A DNA stretch of 64,000 nt. It comes from Gaeumannomyces sp. JS-464 (lineage: Eukaryota; Ascomycota; Sordariomycetes; Magnaporthales; Magnaporthaceae). The DNA is taken from NCBI GenBank assembly GCA_002197995.1, contig NGZR01000001.1, positions 15,581,501 to 15,645,500 on the forward strand. Reading direction: 5' to 3'. The translations under genes and the position numbers were made by a program. Positions 11,101-22,394 of this stretch are shown here, piece by piece. Below the pieces are notes generated by a model. That model saw only the letters and a list, made by a program, of their open reading frames with translations. It was not told the DNA's origin and did no database searches. The first letter of the stretch is position 1; every line of letters begins with the position of its first letter.

Positions 11101-11169
11101 TCAGCAGTTGCTTGCCTTAAAAGAAGAATCCAAAGAACTGATATTATCGTTTTTGCGGCAAGTATACAG
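11101..11169 (-). pseudogene. Probable displaced C-terminal tail of the LtrA-like gene
   Basis: When LINE-1 and everything inside it (11170-61546) is removed and one TACAG is kept, the - strand frame that ends the LtrA fragment at 61547 runs on into this segment and stops at 11101-11103. This is inference from the insertion structure. The tail itself has no motif. Confidence 0.4.
11165..11169. repeat. Tentative LINE-1 target-site duplication, left copy (TACAG)
   Basis: Five bases immediately left of the LINE-1 3' end, repeated at 61547-61551 immediately right of its truncated 5' end. They are short for a LINE TSD, so tentative. Confidence 0.45.
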
Positions 11170-11538
11170 TGGAGGAAGAGGAGGAGGAGTATATTTAACG
11201 TCATCTAGTCGGGATCTACCAGTCCCTGCCTCCCAGGGGGCATATGACGTGCTAGCGCTACCTAAGCTAACACTAGGCTACATGTTGCTATCCGGCGGTT
11301 AGCAGAATTAAACCCGAAGGCACACGGAGGTCGGGCCGTATTCCGGCACTCCTTGTTAGTGAGCGGGCGATCGGCGGTAAGGCGTAAATACGCTGGGGCG
11401 CTGTAAACGCAGCGGGTGGTAGTAATGCGTTCGGCCGGCAGGTGTGCCAGGAGAAGGGGTACAGCCAGGTTAGGGCGAGGGGGTCCTCGGAACCACCCCT
11501 GGGCCCGGCCGGGGTTACGGAAAACCAACAAGCCTATT
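11170..11538 (-). mobile_element. LINE-1 (Tad-like), 3' end segment, - strand
   Basis: Reverse-complement match, with many C/T and G/A differences, to the 3' end of LINE-2 at about 17920-18262. The - strand 3' tail is a CTC/CTT repeat next to GACGTTAAATATACTC, as in LINE-2. The homology breaks at exactly 11538, where gypsy D starts, and resumes at 60929. The two pieces align consecutively with LINE-2, so they are one interrupted copy. Confidence 0.9.
11534..11538. repeat. Gypsy D target-site duplication, left (CTATT)
   Basis: CTATT directly before the 5' LTR of D, with an identical CTATT at 60929-60933 directly after the 3' LTR. In uninterrupted LINE-2 the corresponding reverse-complement sequence has a single CTATT. 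Confidence 0.92.
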
Positions 11539-11852
11539 TGTGACACGAAAGCGCCTAGGGATCCTTGGGAATAGCTTCACAAAGGCCCCAAAAGGCTAAG
11601 CGCCCGCAGAAAATAAGCGCCGAACCAGTGGGGCCAATCGTTAAAATAAGGCTACCAATCGGGCCAACGGCGAAGGCGCAAATGGACGGACCCTTAGCAC
11701 GGGCCACAAAGATTTGTCTATTTAATCCCTGCGTTTTTTATAAACCCTTTTAGCAAATTTTGGCTCTTTAAGCATCTTTTAAAGCCATAAAAAATTATTA
11801 GCTTTTATAATAAAAATTAATCCTTCTAAGCTTGTATTGCACCTTTGTAATA
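11539..11852 (+). repeat. Gypsy D 5' LTR
   Basis: 314 bp, TGTGACACG...TGTAATA. About 300 bp match 60616-60928 base for base apart from scattered transitions; the shared stretch includes AATAAGCGCCGAACCAGT and AAATGGACGGACCC. Loss of the terminal CA (now TA) fits RIP. Confidence 0.93.
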
Positions 11853-12008
11853 AATAATTTTTTTTATTTTCACTTAGGACCGCTTAATAGTATTTACTAT
11901 TTTTCTTTTTAAGCTTTGGAAAGTACTATTTAGTTAAATCCTATCCCGCATTACCTTTTAATCGTTTAAACCGGCAAATCCTTATTAGTCGCACTATTAC
12001 AAAACACC
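11853..12008 (+). mobile_element. Gypsy D internal sequence, 5' leader
   Basis: AT-rich, no ORF. The primer-binding site should lie just after 11852, but I cannot identify a matching tRNA tail. Confidence 0.6.
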
Positions 12009-12013
12009 CTACG
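12009..12013. repeat. S1 target-site duplication, left (CTACG)
   Basis: CTACG before the S1 element; the matching copy is at 18309-18313, after the piece of S1 that lies beyond LINE-2. Confidence 0.8.
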
Positions 12014-12124
12014 TGTAAAGGGGACGTGCCAAAGTACCGCTCCACTACATAAACCAAAAAATCCAACAGTTTAAGCACGAAGTGCTTAAACCCTCTAGCA
12101 CCACTGTATATCAAGCCCCAAAGC
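12014..12124 (-). mobile_element. S1: 134-bp-family TG...CA element, left part
   Basis: Reverse-complement copy of S2 (25451-25584). It begins TGTAAAGGGGACGTGCC and contains the central palindrome TTTAAGCACGAAGTGCTTAAA with a 9-bp stem. It is interrupted by LINE-2 at 12125 and ends at 18275-18308. It looks like a solo LTR or a very small LTR/TRIM element, because it has TG...CA ends and a 5-bp TSD and no coding capacity. Confidence 0.8.
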
Positions 12125-12199
12125 ACCTTCCTCGAATTCACCAATTCTTAGCATTGCGCTGTTAATGCACACTGCCAAATTGCATACAAATCCTTAACA

Positions 12200-13990
12200 C
12201 CCGCCAATTAGCGACCCAACCACAACCACGCCCGCCAACGGCGCTGGCGACGGCAACATGCCGTTGCCAACAGCCCCCCTTCGGCCAATAGGTGGCGCGC
12301 GCCCTCCTCGTCGGCCCAACGGCCCGAAGGAACGCGTCGCGGCCACCCGGGCCCCCCGCCCGTCAGCGCACCCGATTACGCCGTCCCCGTTGCGGAATTA
12401 GCAATACCTAACAGGGCCCGATTAGGGCCAAAAAGGCTCCCATAACGGCAGCACCGGCACAGGTGCCCCTCCCCCCCTCCCCAACGCCGGCGTACGCGCC
12501 TACCCGTCGGGTCGGCCGCGGCGGCCGCGGAGGAAATTATTGCGAGCTATAGCCGCAAATAACAACAAACGGCCCTAATTTGCGCCACGCTAGCCCGATC
12601 TATCGACGCCGGCATTGCCTCCCTTCCGGCGGAAGCAATCCCCGAAGCCAACGGCTGGAAAGATTGCTTTATTAACTACGCTAAATAAGCCCTTTTTGGC
12701 TTACCTACGCCGGTCGAAAAGGAAAGAAGCTTATACGGGGCCCCGAAGCCCTCGCAACGCGCGCCCCCAGCCATTTACGCGTCGGTGGCCCGGGAGGGCC
12801 ACTAACAACCCCAATAACCCGCACAGGCTTTTCGGGGCCGTACGCTTAAACCCGGGCACCCCGCTTACCAATAAGCCCTAAAGCCGACTTTCGGGTGTTT
12901 TTAGGATCCCGGAAAAACGGCAGGCTTGGCTAACTAATAAACGGGCTTTAGCATTCGCAAAGCCTTTGCCGATAGCAAAAACCTGCCGTTTACGACGGCC
13001 GATATCCCGGAAGCGTACCGATCCTTTACGGGGTTCGTGTTAAAAGCAAAAACGGCCGATATCCAAAACCGGCTTTTGCAGCACCGATCCGAACTAGGCC
13101 GTTTATATAACGCCGAAAGGATCGAAAAGCCCGAAATTGGTATATTACGTAATTTCCGGCTGCTTTACCTTTTTAACCAACGGCTTTAAACAATGCGTCC
13201 CGTATCGGATAAATTGGTTCGGAAAAAAGTGGAAGCCTAAATAAGGCATAAACCGGTAAACGTTAGCTTTCCGCCGGCGTCGACTACCAAAGGCGTATAT
13301 CGTGGATTATATCCCTTTTATACGCAAATGACCGGGTTTAGGCTTTAAAGGATCACTTTTTTTTACGCCGCGTATAACGATACCCGCCGGTTACTTAGCA
13401 TACCCCTGGCTGCCACGGCTTTTACGTGGCCCGCAATTGCGCCCGGGCCGATAAATGCCTTCGGTGCGGGAAAATAAACGACGACCGGCACGTACAACCG
13501 TATACGGCCCCCCGCAATGCGCGAACTGCTCGGGCCCGTATTTAACCGACCACCCGAACTGCCCTATAAAGCCTATACGGGTAAACGAAGTGCTAAAACA
13601 TTTAACCCGTGGGGAAAAAGGCGCGGTTAGGAAATTAGGCGCATAAGCGTACCGGGCGGCGGTAAAAGAGGTGGAAGCCGCCGCTACCGCCGCCACCGCC
13701 GCGGCCGCCGCGGCCGCCGTTGCCGCCACCGCCAACGCCCGTTTTGCAACCGCGGTTACTACGGACAATTCCGTTGTAACCGCTACGCTAATGCTAATCC
13801 CGCGGCCGGTACCGGTAACGCCGCTACTTCCGTTACCCCCGCCGCCGCCGCCGTTCCTACGCTGCTGCCACCGCTAACGCGGAGGAAAGCCCGGCAGGCT
13901 TACCGGCCCCGGAAGGCGTGGCCCGTACGGCGAACAGGGAAAAGCACCCTGCTAAAAAACTTAGGGTTAGTTTTAACAACCAATACGAAG
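12200..13990 (+). pseudogene. LINE-2 ORF1 (Gag-like RNA-binding protein), broken
   Basis: Stop-interrupted coding region ending in CCHC-type zinc knuckles. KCLRCGKINDDRH is readable near 13456-13495 and QCANCSGPYLTDHPNCP near 13517-13567. An Ala-rich stretch follows (about 13680-13770, mostly GCC/GCG codons). In this clade ORF1 packages the LINE RNA. No initiator codon could be fixed. Confidence 0.7.
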
Positions 13991-14199
13991 TATGGCGGAT
14001 ATGGAACTGGACTTCCCCGAGCCCGAAAAGGCTATCGAATTAACCGGAAACCCCCCGGAAAACCGACGGTACCGCCGGCCAACAACCTAGGGCCAAAGCC
14101 CCAATACACCAACGCCGCTTTTACGTATGCCAGCAGCCAACCGGATATAACAAACGCATGGCAATAAGGCCCGGCGCCCGGGGCTTCGCCCCGAACGCC

Positions 14200-14920
14200 T
14201 GCTTTAACCGCCGCCCAAGCGAACGTTCGACGTAGCTGGGAAGCGGGGGCTATTTTACTCCAACTATTTTAAAGCCAAAATATCGACGTGGTGCTAATGC
14301 AAAGCCCCCTAGCGCGTGGAAAGGGAAGCTTATGCTTTGCACCCACCCGTTGTACGAGCTATTTACTCCGGTAAATAGCTGGCACGACCACCAAACCAGG
14401 CCTCGGGTAATAACTTACGTACGGAAAACCCGGGGCTTCGGCCCGTAGCGGACCGGCCGGCAGGCAACACCCGGGACATCCTTTGGCTTACCGTCGCCGG
14501 GTGCACTTTCGTTAACGTATATAAGCCTTTAAAACCCTTCGGAACCTTCGTTAAACCTTTTACTACGTTAGCGCTTAACGGCAAAATGCATTATAACTGG
14601 GGACTTTAACGCAGGGTCCCCGGCGTGGGATCCGGTTAAAAGTAATAGGAATAGCCAGGATATAGCCCAATAGGCTAATACTTATAACCTCCTCCTACTT
14701 ACCGACCCAGGCTAACCTACGCATAACGATGGGGCGTTTTGGATTTTACCTTTTCCAACGCCCTTTTGGTAACAGCGGAAATCGACCTTTCGCTAGCAAC
14801 CGATTCGGACCCCGCTCGATACGGATCGAAGTTTTAACCGCAATAACTCCGTTCCGGACTGCCGGCGTATTACGCTACCAAACGATAAACTACCGTTTTT
14901 CGCAAACGCGGTAACAACGG
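14200..14920 (+). pseudogene. LINE-2 ORF2: APE-type endonuclease domain
   Basis: Target-nicking endonuclease domain. The catalytic motif TGDFNAGSPAWD is at 14598-14632 (family form GDFNAHHxxWD). Upstream, near 14262-14310, the residues after IDVVLMQ fit the strand carrying the metal-binding Glu, but the Glu is not readable (MQSP in place of IQEP). Broken by stops. Confidence 0.8.
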
Positions 14921-15639
14921 GGGCCGGCAGCTTGCCGCCATTTACAAATCCATGCACGGCGGATTATTGGATAAAGCGGCCGAAGCTTTAATAAACTTGC
15001 TAAAAAATGCGTTAACGGCTTTCGGCCGGGGGCCTAAAGCTAAAAGAAAAGGCCAACCTTAGTGGAACGAAAAGTGCGCCAACGCCCAACGGGACTTTGC
15101 AAAAGCTATGGCAAACGGCGGGCCTTTTACGGCCGAAGCCCGCTTTTTAAAAGCAACGGTCCGGGCGGCTAAAAAACAGTATTGGGCCAGCGTGCTAAAG
15201 GAAGTGGATTCCCGGAAGCGCTATACCGTGCTGTAAAATGGCATAAACTCGCACCCGTATACGGCTTCCCCCGTTAAATATTAACGGGGAGGTTAAAACC
15301 CCTAAAAGATAAAGCGGAAGCATTAGGCCGTAAAATCCTCCGTAGGTTTACGGCGGAGGACGACCTATAAAAGGACCCGTTGTTGCAAAGGGCTACTAAA
15401 GGACCGCACAACTCCCGTGGGATCCCCACGTCCCCCTAAAGGAATGCCGGAAATGCATTGTTAGCACGGCAAACACGGCCCCGGGCGTCGACTTTTTAAC
15501 GGTTAAGCTGCTTACAGCGGCATGGCCGGCAATAGGGGAATACGTTAGGGCCTTTTTCGAAGCTTGCTTTAAAGCCGGGCACCACCTTAGCCCTTTCCGC
15601 ACAGCGAAGGTGGTTATGCTAAAAAAGCCGAATAAAACG

Positions 15640-16480
15640 GATATAACGACCCAAAATCCTACCGCCCGATAGCTTTGCTCCCGTGCTTAGGGAAAGGGCT
15701 GGAGCGGCTAGTGGCTTCGCGATAGCGTCCCTCGCATTACAATACGGGCTTATAGCTCCGCAACACGCCGGGGCTACCCCGAAAAAGGCCGCCATCGATT
15801 TAACGGCATGCGTGGCCCACGAGGTGGAACGGGCCTTCCAAAAGCATAAAACGGCCGCCCTCGTTACTATGGATATAAAGAGGCTTTCGACGCCGTACTC
15901 CGCCGGAGGCTCTTTCGGAGGCTCCTAAACCAAGGCTAAATCCAACGTTAGTACAATAGGTATTATTTTTTGCAGGAAACAGGGTGGTTAAAATGCGTTT
16001 GGAAAACGCCACGGCACCCCCTTTTTCCCCGGATGCGGCTACCCCAAGGGTTACCGGCGTTACCGGTCCTGTTTATGCTATATGGCCGAAATCCTACTTA
16101 AAGCAAAAGCGGTTAAGTACGGATACGCGGACGATATAGGCATTTGCGTAACGGGTAGCACTCCGGAAAATGCTTTCGTAAAGCAAAAGCAACGGTAACG
16201 GAAATCCTCCGCTGGGGAAGGCTAATAAAATGGCTTTCGACCCGGGGAAGTGCGAGCTTATGCACTTTTTTAGGCGGAAAAATCCCACATTCCCGGCGGT
16301 TACGCAAAGGCCTTACCATACAATAAGCTATAGGAGCTTTACGGTGGTTAGGGGTTTTTTTCGACCAAAGCTTAATTTTAAAGCCCACGTGGATAACAGG
16401 GCTGCAAAAGCCCAAAGCGTTGCCAACCACCTCCGGAAGCTTACGAATTCGATAGGGGGGATACCGGCATATTCGGTACA
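15640..16480 (+). pseudogene. LINE-2 ORF2: reverse transcriptase domain
   Basis: RT core with YRPIALLPCLGKGLERLVASR (about 15659-15722), LVTMDIK followed after a one-base shift by AFDAVLRRRL (about 15868-15912), a degraded GLPQGSP box (about 16030-16055; serine codons are now TTA, as CpA to TpA change predicts), and the catalytic YADD at 16124-16135. Confidence 0.9.
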
Positions 16481-16959
16481 TAAAGCCGTTATAACGGTTA
16501 TAATCCCTACGGTTTATACGGGGCCGAGGTGTGGTATAAGGGCAAAACCAAACCACACCCGTACAAACCAGCATAATAGCAATTTATCCGCCAAAGCCAT
16601 TTAATCGAACGGATAAACAAAGCCTTAACCGCGTTCCCCGGGCAGTGGTTCCGGCTTGGAAAACCGCACCGATAAACGCTTTGCATTACGAATCCGGCAT
16701 CCCAAACGCCCAAGCGCTTTTGGAACAAGCCCGCTTCCGTTTCGCGGCCCGTATAAATACGGTACCGGAAAATCACCCTTAGCCGCAGCGGCTAGGCCGG
16801 CTTTTAACGCCCGAAGGCTTAAGGCAGGCCTGCCCAGCAAGCTTGCGACCTCGTTGCAAAGGACGGCCGAACTCCTTCCGGCTTGCACTCGCCCGGCCTA
16901 CGTTCCTTATAAATATACGGGGCTTACGAGGGCCACACAAGAAAAGCCCGCAGCCGCAA

Positions 16960-17200
16960 AAGCTTTTATAGCGTGGCTTCGCACCCTCCCACTTACCGAC
17001 GTTATAATATATAGCGACGGTCCAAAGCAAAAACGGGGCAGTTGGATACGGCTGGGTAATATACCAAGCCGGCCAACGTAAACTTTCCGGGCACGGCCGG
17101 TTAGCGCATCCGGCGGAAGTATTCGACGGCGAAGCGAAAGGGGCCCGAATGGGCCTCCGTAAAGCCGTATGGAGCTTCCGCAACTGCACTTTCCACTATG
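16960..17200 (+). pseudogene. LINE-2 ORF2: RNase H domain
   Basis: IIYSDG near 17003-17020, then a degraded GYGW-type strand and HPAEVFDGEAKGARMGL (about 17107-17157), the Asp-then-Glu pattern of RNase H. This is typical of the C-terminus of Tad/I-group LINE ORF2. Confidence 0.8.
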
Positions 17201-18262
17201 CCTCGACAACACCTCGGCGGCCAACGGCTGTTTAAGCACGGCCTTTGATAGTTTACAAAGGGCTTTTAAAGAAATCCATTACTTTATAATAAACACCAGG
17301 TATACGTACGCTGGTCCCCGGGCCATATGAGAATCCCCGAAACGAAAAGGTAAACGCCGAAGCAAAGTTATCGGCCCTGCCAATACCTTAACATTTTAAA
17401 CCAACGGTGGCCGGAGTAAAAGCTTTAGCACGGAAAACAGCCCGGACGCCCGGAACGCATGGTTTAAAAACAACTTTCCGGATCGGTATAAGGCTATAGG
17501 CCTCCCGCCGGTACCATAACACACGCCCGAAGCGTTGCAGCTGCACCGGAAGGGTATTGCAACGGCTAATAGCCGCACGCACCGGCCACGGGGATTTCGA
17601 CTGGTACCACCGAAAGTTCCAGCACGAAAACGATAACCCGTGCCGCTGCGGAAAAAACAAATCCCCTTCCCACCCTGTATTTTGCAGTTGGCTAAAACGG
17701 CAAAAAACAAATGGCCTATAGCGGACCCTCCCCCGGCTTTCGATAGGCCCGGATATTGAAAACGGCTTTTCCAAAAGCCCTCCCTTTTTGCTTCGTTCGT
17801 TAAAGCCACCAACTACTACATTATCGCCGGACGATAACAACAGGGCCTAAAAAGCCTATATATAACTTTTCCTTTGTATTATTAGGATTAACAATAGGCT
17901 CGTTAATCCCCCGCACTTTAGGCCGGGCCTAGGGGAGGTCCCGAAAACCCCCTCCCCCGCCCAAACCCGGCTTTACCCCTTTTCCGGCATACCCGCCGGC
18001 CACAGCATCACTACCACCCGCAGCGCTTTACAACGCCCCGGCGTATTTTTACGCCCTATTGTCGATTGCCCGCTCACTAACAAAAAGCGCCGGAATGCGG
18101 CCCGACCCCCGTATGCCTTCGGGTTTAATTTGTTAGCCGCCTCGATAGCAGCATATAGCCTAGTGTTAAGCTTAGGTAGCGCTAGCACGTCATATGCCCC
18201 TTGGGAGGCAGGGATTGGTAGATCCCGATTTACTGACGTTAAATATACTCTCTTTCTCTCTT

Positions 18263-18308
18263 AAGCCCCGAAGCCTTTGTAGCTAACGCTCCAGGCGACC
18301 CCGTTACA
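18263..18308 (-). mobile_element. S1: right part of the 134-bp element
   Basis: Starts with the LINE-2 TSD copy and ends ...CGTTACA at 18308, followed by CTACG (18309-18313). Aligns to the first ~45 bases of S2 in reverse complement, directly continuing the piece that stops at 12124. Confidence 0.75.
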
Positions 18309-18313
18309 CTACG

Positions 18314-20138
18314 AGCTCGCAGCCGGCTAGCATTAGGCCGATTGCGCTTAGCCCCGTTATTGCTAGCATTCCCCAAAAACCCGCGCTAATCGCCCCAACC
18401 TCGAAAACTAATGACAAATCGTTTGAAAAAAAACGAGGATTTTTTTTTTGCGAAAAAGGAAAACCTTTTTTTTTTTTTTTTTTTTTTTTTTATAAAAACA
18501 GGGTATTTCGGAAATTTTTAGCATTTCGCATTAAATAATCGAAAACGATATAATTAACCTCGATAGCAAAATAATCGAACTTTTGGGATTTAACGCTAAA
18601 GCTTACGAAACCCGCGGGTTAGCAGGATTAACAGGAGCGTAAAAAGCTTATAAGCGATGCTTTAAAAGCGCTTATCTTTTATAAAACGCTTTTTAGCTTT
18701 AAACGCGCAATAATTACAACGGGACTTTTATTATATTAAAAATAGGTTACCACACCCCTCGAATAGGCTATCGGGGTTTAAAAAGGGTTTATTAATGCTT
18801 ATAACGTTATTATCGCTTTAATTAACAATATTAGCAAAAGCTGCTTTTAAAAGCGGGATAAAATCGCGGTTTTTAAAAATTATTATAAAATTATAAGAGT
18901 TTAATATAACGCCGCTATTACCTTTTTACAAATAGGATAAACCTTTTCGAAAATTAATAAAAATAATTCCGCAATTAAATCGTCGTTAAAAGCTAAACCT
19001 TTATTTAATAAGTTTAAGCTATAGTTATCGCTTTTACAAAGGATTAATAGGTTTAAATATAAGTTTTCGCGAAATTTTAATACGTTATAAAGTAATAATA
19101 AAAATGTTTAACGGTTTTAAATAACCGGTTTACAACTTTTTAAATTAACGTTAAAACGTAGGCCGGATAAAAAAAGCTAAATCGCTAATTTATAAATTTT
19201 ACGCCTGGTAATTAAAAAAGCCGTAGCCGATTTCGCTATTTAAATTAAAATAGGATAAAACTTTAACTTTCGTTTAGTAATATTCGAAATTATACGTTTT
19301 TAAATTAAAATAAATTACGTTTAACTAAATATTTTTTTCGAATATAACCGTACGTGTTTAAAAAGCCGCGTATAACACCTTATCGCTATTAGCCCCGAAA
19401 ACCCTATTATAATTACCAGCTAAAGTAAAAGATTTTCGTTTAATAATAAAAGATTTACAACGGGAATAAATCCGCCGCATTATTAATATAACCGTTTATT
19501 AATTTAACGTTATATAAATAAAATTATATTACTTTAAAAGCTTTTTAAATTCAGTTAGCAAACCGTTACGAGGCTTGCTAAAATAGCCCTTTATAATTAC
19601 CGCTTTAAACGGAAATCCTAACGATAATAACAGTAACGACGGGGATAATCGCCCGTTAAAACGCACGTTACGACCAAAATTAAAAAACGACATTTAAAAT
19701 CCCACGTTAAAAGCTTTTATTACGGTTTTAAATTAAATGTTACGGTTAGTTGCCGTTAATATTAACCCAGTTTATTTTAATAAATTTTGCATTTACGACG
19801 GGAAGGATTTATTTAAGTTTAAGTTTTAATAATTTCGCGTTACGTCGTATATGGAAATTTATGCTAATAGCTTTTTCGAAAACGTAATAAAAATTAATTA
19901 AATAAGGTTGCTTTTTACAAAAAAAATTTAAACATGGCATTATTAACGATTAAATATAGCAAAACGATTAAATTTAATCGATTCGTAATAAAATTACGCT
20001 ACCGCCTTTTAAAAACGATTTTAAAACGTTTTAAAATATTACCGTAAAGTTAAAAAATAAAATAGTTTAAATATTAAAAAAATATTTTTTAATACATAAC
20101 AAACCTTTTCGATTTTAATAACATTATTTAATAAGTTA
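18314..20138 (+). mobile_element. Gypsy D internal sequence, probable gag region
   Basis: AT-rich, RIP-degraded, with no readable motif. It holds a 26-base T run at 18466-18491. Its position between the D 5' LTR and the RT suggests gag/protease, but this is by position only. Confidence 0.5.
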
Positions 20139-20210
20139 CCTTCGTAATGCAGTGGTTTAGCACTAAGCGAACCTTTTTAAAAGTCGCGGGTTCGACTTCC
20201 GCTAAAAGCA
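20139..20210 (+). other. tRNA-like sequence
   Basis: A-box-like TGCAGTGGTTTAGCA followed by a complete T-arm, GCGGG TTCGACT TCCGC (20186-20202). The anticodon arm and acceptor stem do not fold, so this is not a working tRNA. A small stem-loop (ACCCC...GGGGT, about 20236-20258) follows. It may be a tRNA relic or the head of a SINE. Confidence 0.5.
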
Positions 20211-20219
20211 CAAAAAAAC

Positions 20220-20880
20220 TTTTTATCCTTTAAACTAACCCCCGCTTTTACCGGGGTGCGCGATTATTAACAACTTTTATCACGTGCTACGCACGTGCAA
20301 AATGCAAAAGCTAAAAATGCGATCGAAAACAACTTAAAAACGAAAATTACGAGAAAATAAACGCAGTAAATACGCACGCTTTTCTTTTAACGCTACGGCC
20401 TCGTAGCGGTACCGAACTGCTTGCGCTATTCGTTTAGCTTGCAATACACGGGGTCGCTTTCCCGAACCGTGCATAGGAGGTTTAAGCTGGGAATGCACGT
20501 GGGAAAAAATAAGTAAAGGAATAAGCACGAGGCTAACCAAACTGGTTTTTTAAAACGGCGCACCGATCCGGAACCTAATCGACACCGAAGCGATAAAAGC
20601 TTGTGCACGTGCAAGTGATTGCCGCTTAGGATAACGGCAAGCATATAAAAACGAAAAAACAAAAACAAGGGAAACAAAAAACCCGAGCAATCGATATTTA
20701 ATATAATATCGGTAAGGCGCGTATAAACGCGCTCGCGTAAGGCTATACATAACATGTTTGCCGATATTGAAAATATAAAAAAGCAATTGTGTAAAGGAGT
20801 AAGCAAAAGGGTCGGAGCGAAAAAAATAAATAGCGAAGGCCTATTAGCAAACGGAGGGTTTTAAGCCAGGATATTTAACT
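20220..20880. other. Unassigned block inside gypsy D
   Basis: About 650 bp of less AT-rich sequence following the tRNA-like element, with palindromes such as GCACGTGCTACGCACGTGC (about 20281-20299). A 126-codon ORF is on the - strand (20426-20806). I recognise no domain. It may be the body of a tRNA-derived SINE or part of D. Confidence 0.35.
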
Positions 20881-21361
20881 GTATAAAGGTTTTCCTTTTA
20901 TATAATACAAGCAAAAGCATCGAAGTTTTATATAAATATAACAGTAGTAAAGTATATATATATTTAACAGGTTAGGGTTGTTTTTAAAAAACACATTTTA
21001 CGAATTTTACTAAAGGAAATTACTTGTATTAATTATTTTCGTAATAGCGGAATTTTAAAAACCGACGAAAATTTTATAACGGCCATTTTAAAAGTAGAGA
21101 AAATCCACGAAACGGTATTTTAAAACTTTAAGTTATTGCTATTAAAAAGCAAGCCCGCTTTAATATAAAAGCGTTTAAAATCGGGTTATTACCCCGGCGG
21201 TAAACGCTTTAAAACAAACCTTTTAAATTAATTTTTAAAGTTTTAAAACGCTGTTAAAAGCGCGGAAAAAGCTAAAAAGGATAACATTTAAGCTAATATT
21301 AAACTCGTTTTAAAAGGTATTAATTAATAAAAATAAACGCAAAAAAGGCTATAATTTCCTA
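20881..21361 (+). mobile_element. Gypsy D internal sequence, left of element A
   Basis: AT-rich, no readable motif. It ends at the TTAGC target site of gypsy A and continues at 39947. Confidence 0.55.
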
Positions 21362-21366
21362 TTAGC
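21362..21366. repeat. Gypsy A target-site duplication, left (TTAGC)
   Basis: TTAGC directly before LTR 21367; matched by TTAGC at 39942-39946 directly after the right LTR. Confidence 0.88.
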
Positions 21367-21736
21367 TGTTACGATTAAAGGTTTGCTTTTAAAGTAAAGC
21401 ACTTCGGGGGTAAAAAGGATAGTATCGCTGGTGTTAAAAATAAAAAAAACATGTAACTTAAAAAGATAATTTAATTGCTTGCCTTAGGGAATGCCTCGGA
21501 GCTATTTTAAGTTAACTAATGCTAAAACCTTAATTAAAGCTACCTAAAACAATAGGAAATCCATCCTTTATATACACGCTATTTCCTTCCCTATGGTTAA
21601 ATTGGATTTATAGCTTAGCCACAAATCCACAAATCCCGTTTAAGTTACGTAATTCCACGTGCCCGGTGCGAGGTAAAAACACCATTTAAAACCCTTTTCG
21701 TTTTGCTATTTTAAGGCCTATATGCTAGTTATAACA
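21367..21736 (-). repeat. Gypsy A left LTR (3' LTR)
   Basis: 370 bp, TGTTACG...TATAACA. It holds one copy of a ~40-bp unit (GGATTT...ACAAATCC) that is present three times in the other LTRs of this family. Confidence 0.9.
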
Positions 21737-21847
21737 TTAGGTTTCCCTTTTTAAGCTAAATCCTTTTAACTATTTCTTATTGCCTCGCTTTTCGTTAATT
21801 AGTAAGTACTTTCCTTTTTTACCATTTTTTCCTCTTTTTAGCTAACA

Positions 21848-22330
21848 AAATGTTTAGCCGGGTGCGAAAACGCTTTTTCGCGAAAAAAAACCGTTAATCG
21901 TAAAAAGCTTTTAACTATTATCCTTTTTTACTTTTTCGAAATGCCTTTTTGCTTATATTATTACGAGGTTTTAAAACGTAAAAAGTGTAAAACTTTTTTT
22001 TAAAATTTGTTTCGATATGTAAAATGCTTTCGAATTAACCGATTAAAATGCGACGTTTTAAAGCTTTCGCCCGTAAAGCTTCGAAATATCGTTATATAGT
22101 ATTTCAAATTTAAAGCCGAACTGGAAAAGCGGAAAAAAAGGTTTTCCGTTTTTAAAAATAAAAACGAATATAGTTGGAAAAAATAATACGCGCGGTACGC
22201 CGTGGTATTAACTCGGTGGAGGAATTAAAACGTATTAAGCGGAAAAAGGCCGACCGGGAGGCTTGTTAAATTGCCTCGCAACTTAAGCCATTCGTAACTC
22301 CTGCCGTTTTTCTCGACTAGCAAGCGTTAA
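21848..22330 (+). pseudogene. Antisense accessory ORF of gypsy A (Cys-rich/coiled-coil), broken
   Basis: Degraded counterpart of the + strand ORF at 30765-31190 in element B, starting at an ATG in the same relative place (MFSRVRKRFFAKK versus MFGQVRKRPFAKK). It lies between the 3' LTR and the chromodomain, opposite in strand to the pol genes. Frameshifted and RIP-stopped. Confidence 0.55.
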
Positions 22331-22394
22331 AGGTTAATCTTAACTTGGACCTGCTTGCTTTTTTTAACTTTAATAAGTTGTAACCCCCTTAATA

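Larger units (their letters stand above)
12125..18262 (+). mobile_element. LINE-2, Tad-like non-LTR retrotransposon, full length, degraded
   Basis: About 6.1 kb flanked by the 12-bp duplication AAGCCCC(A/G)AAGC (12113-12124 and 18263-18274); the one mismatch is a RIP-type G/A. It encodes, in order, a Gag-like ORF1 with zinc knuckles, an APE endonuclease, a reverse transcriptase and RNase H, all with stops and frameshifts. The 3' end is a CT-rich tail. It is visibly more GC-rich and less mutated than its hosts, consistent with a later arrival. Confidence 0.92.

Noticed and set aside
11190..18250. Inverted repeats of ~330 bp (11190-11520 versus 17925-18250) as terminal repeats of a giant DNA transposon
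   Set aside because: The left copy is the 3' end of an opposite-strand LINE whose continuation lies at 60929; the right copy is the 3' end of LINE-2. They are two LINE copies in opposite orientation.
20139..20210. A functional tRNA gene
   Set aside because: Only the T-arm pairs properly; no acceptor or anticodon stem can be formed.
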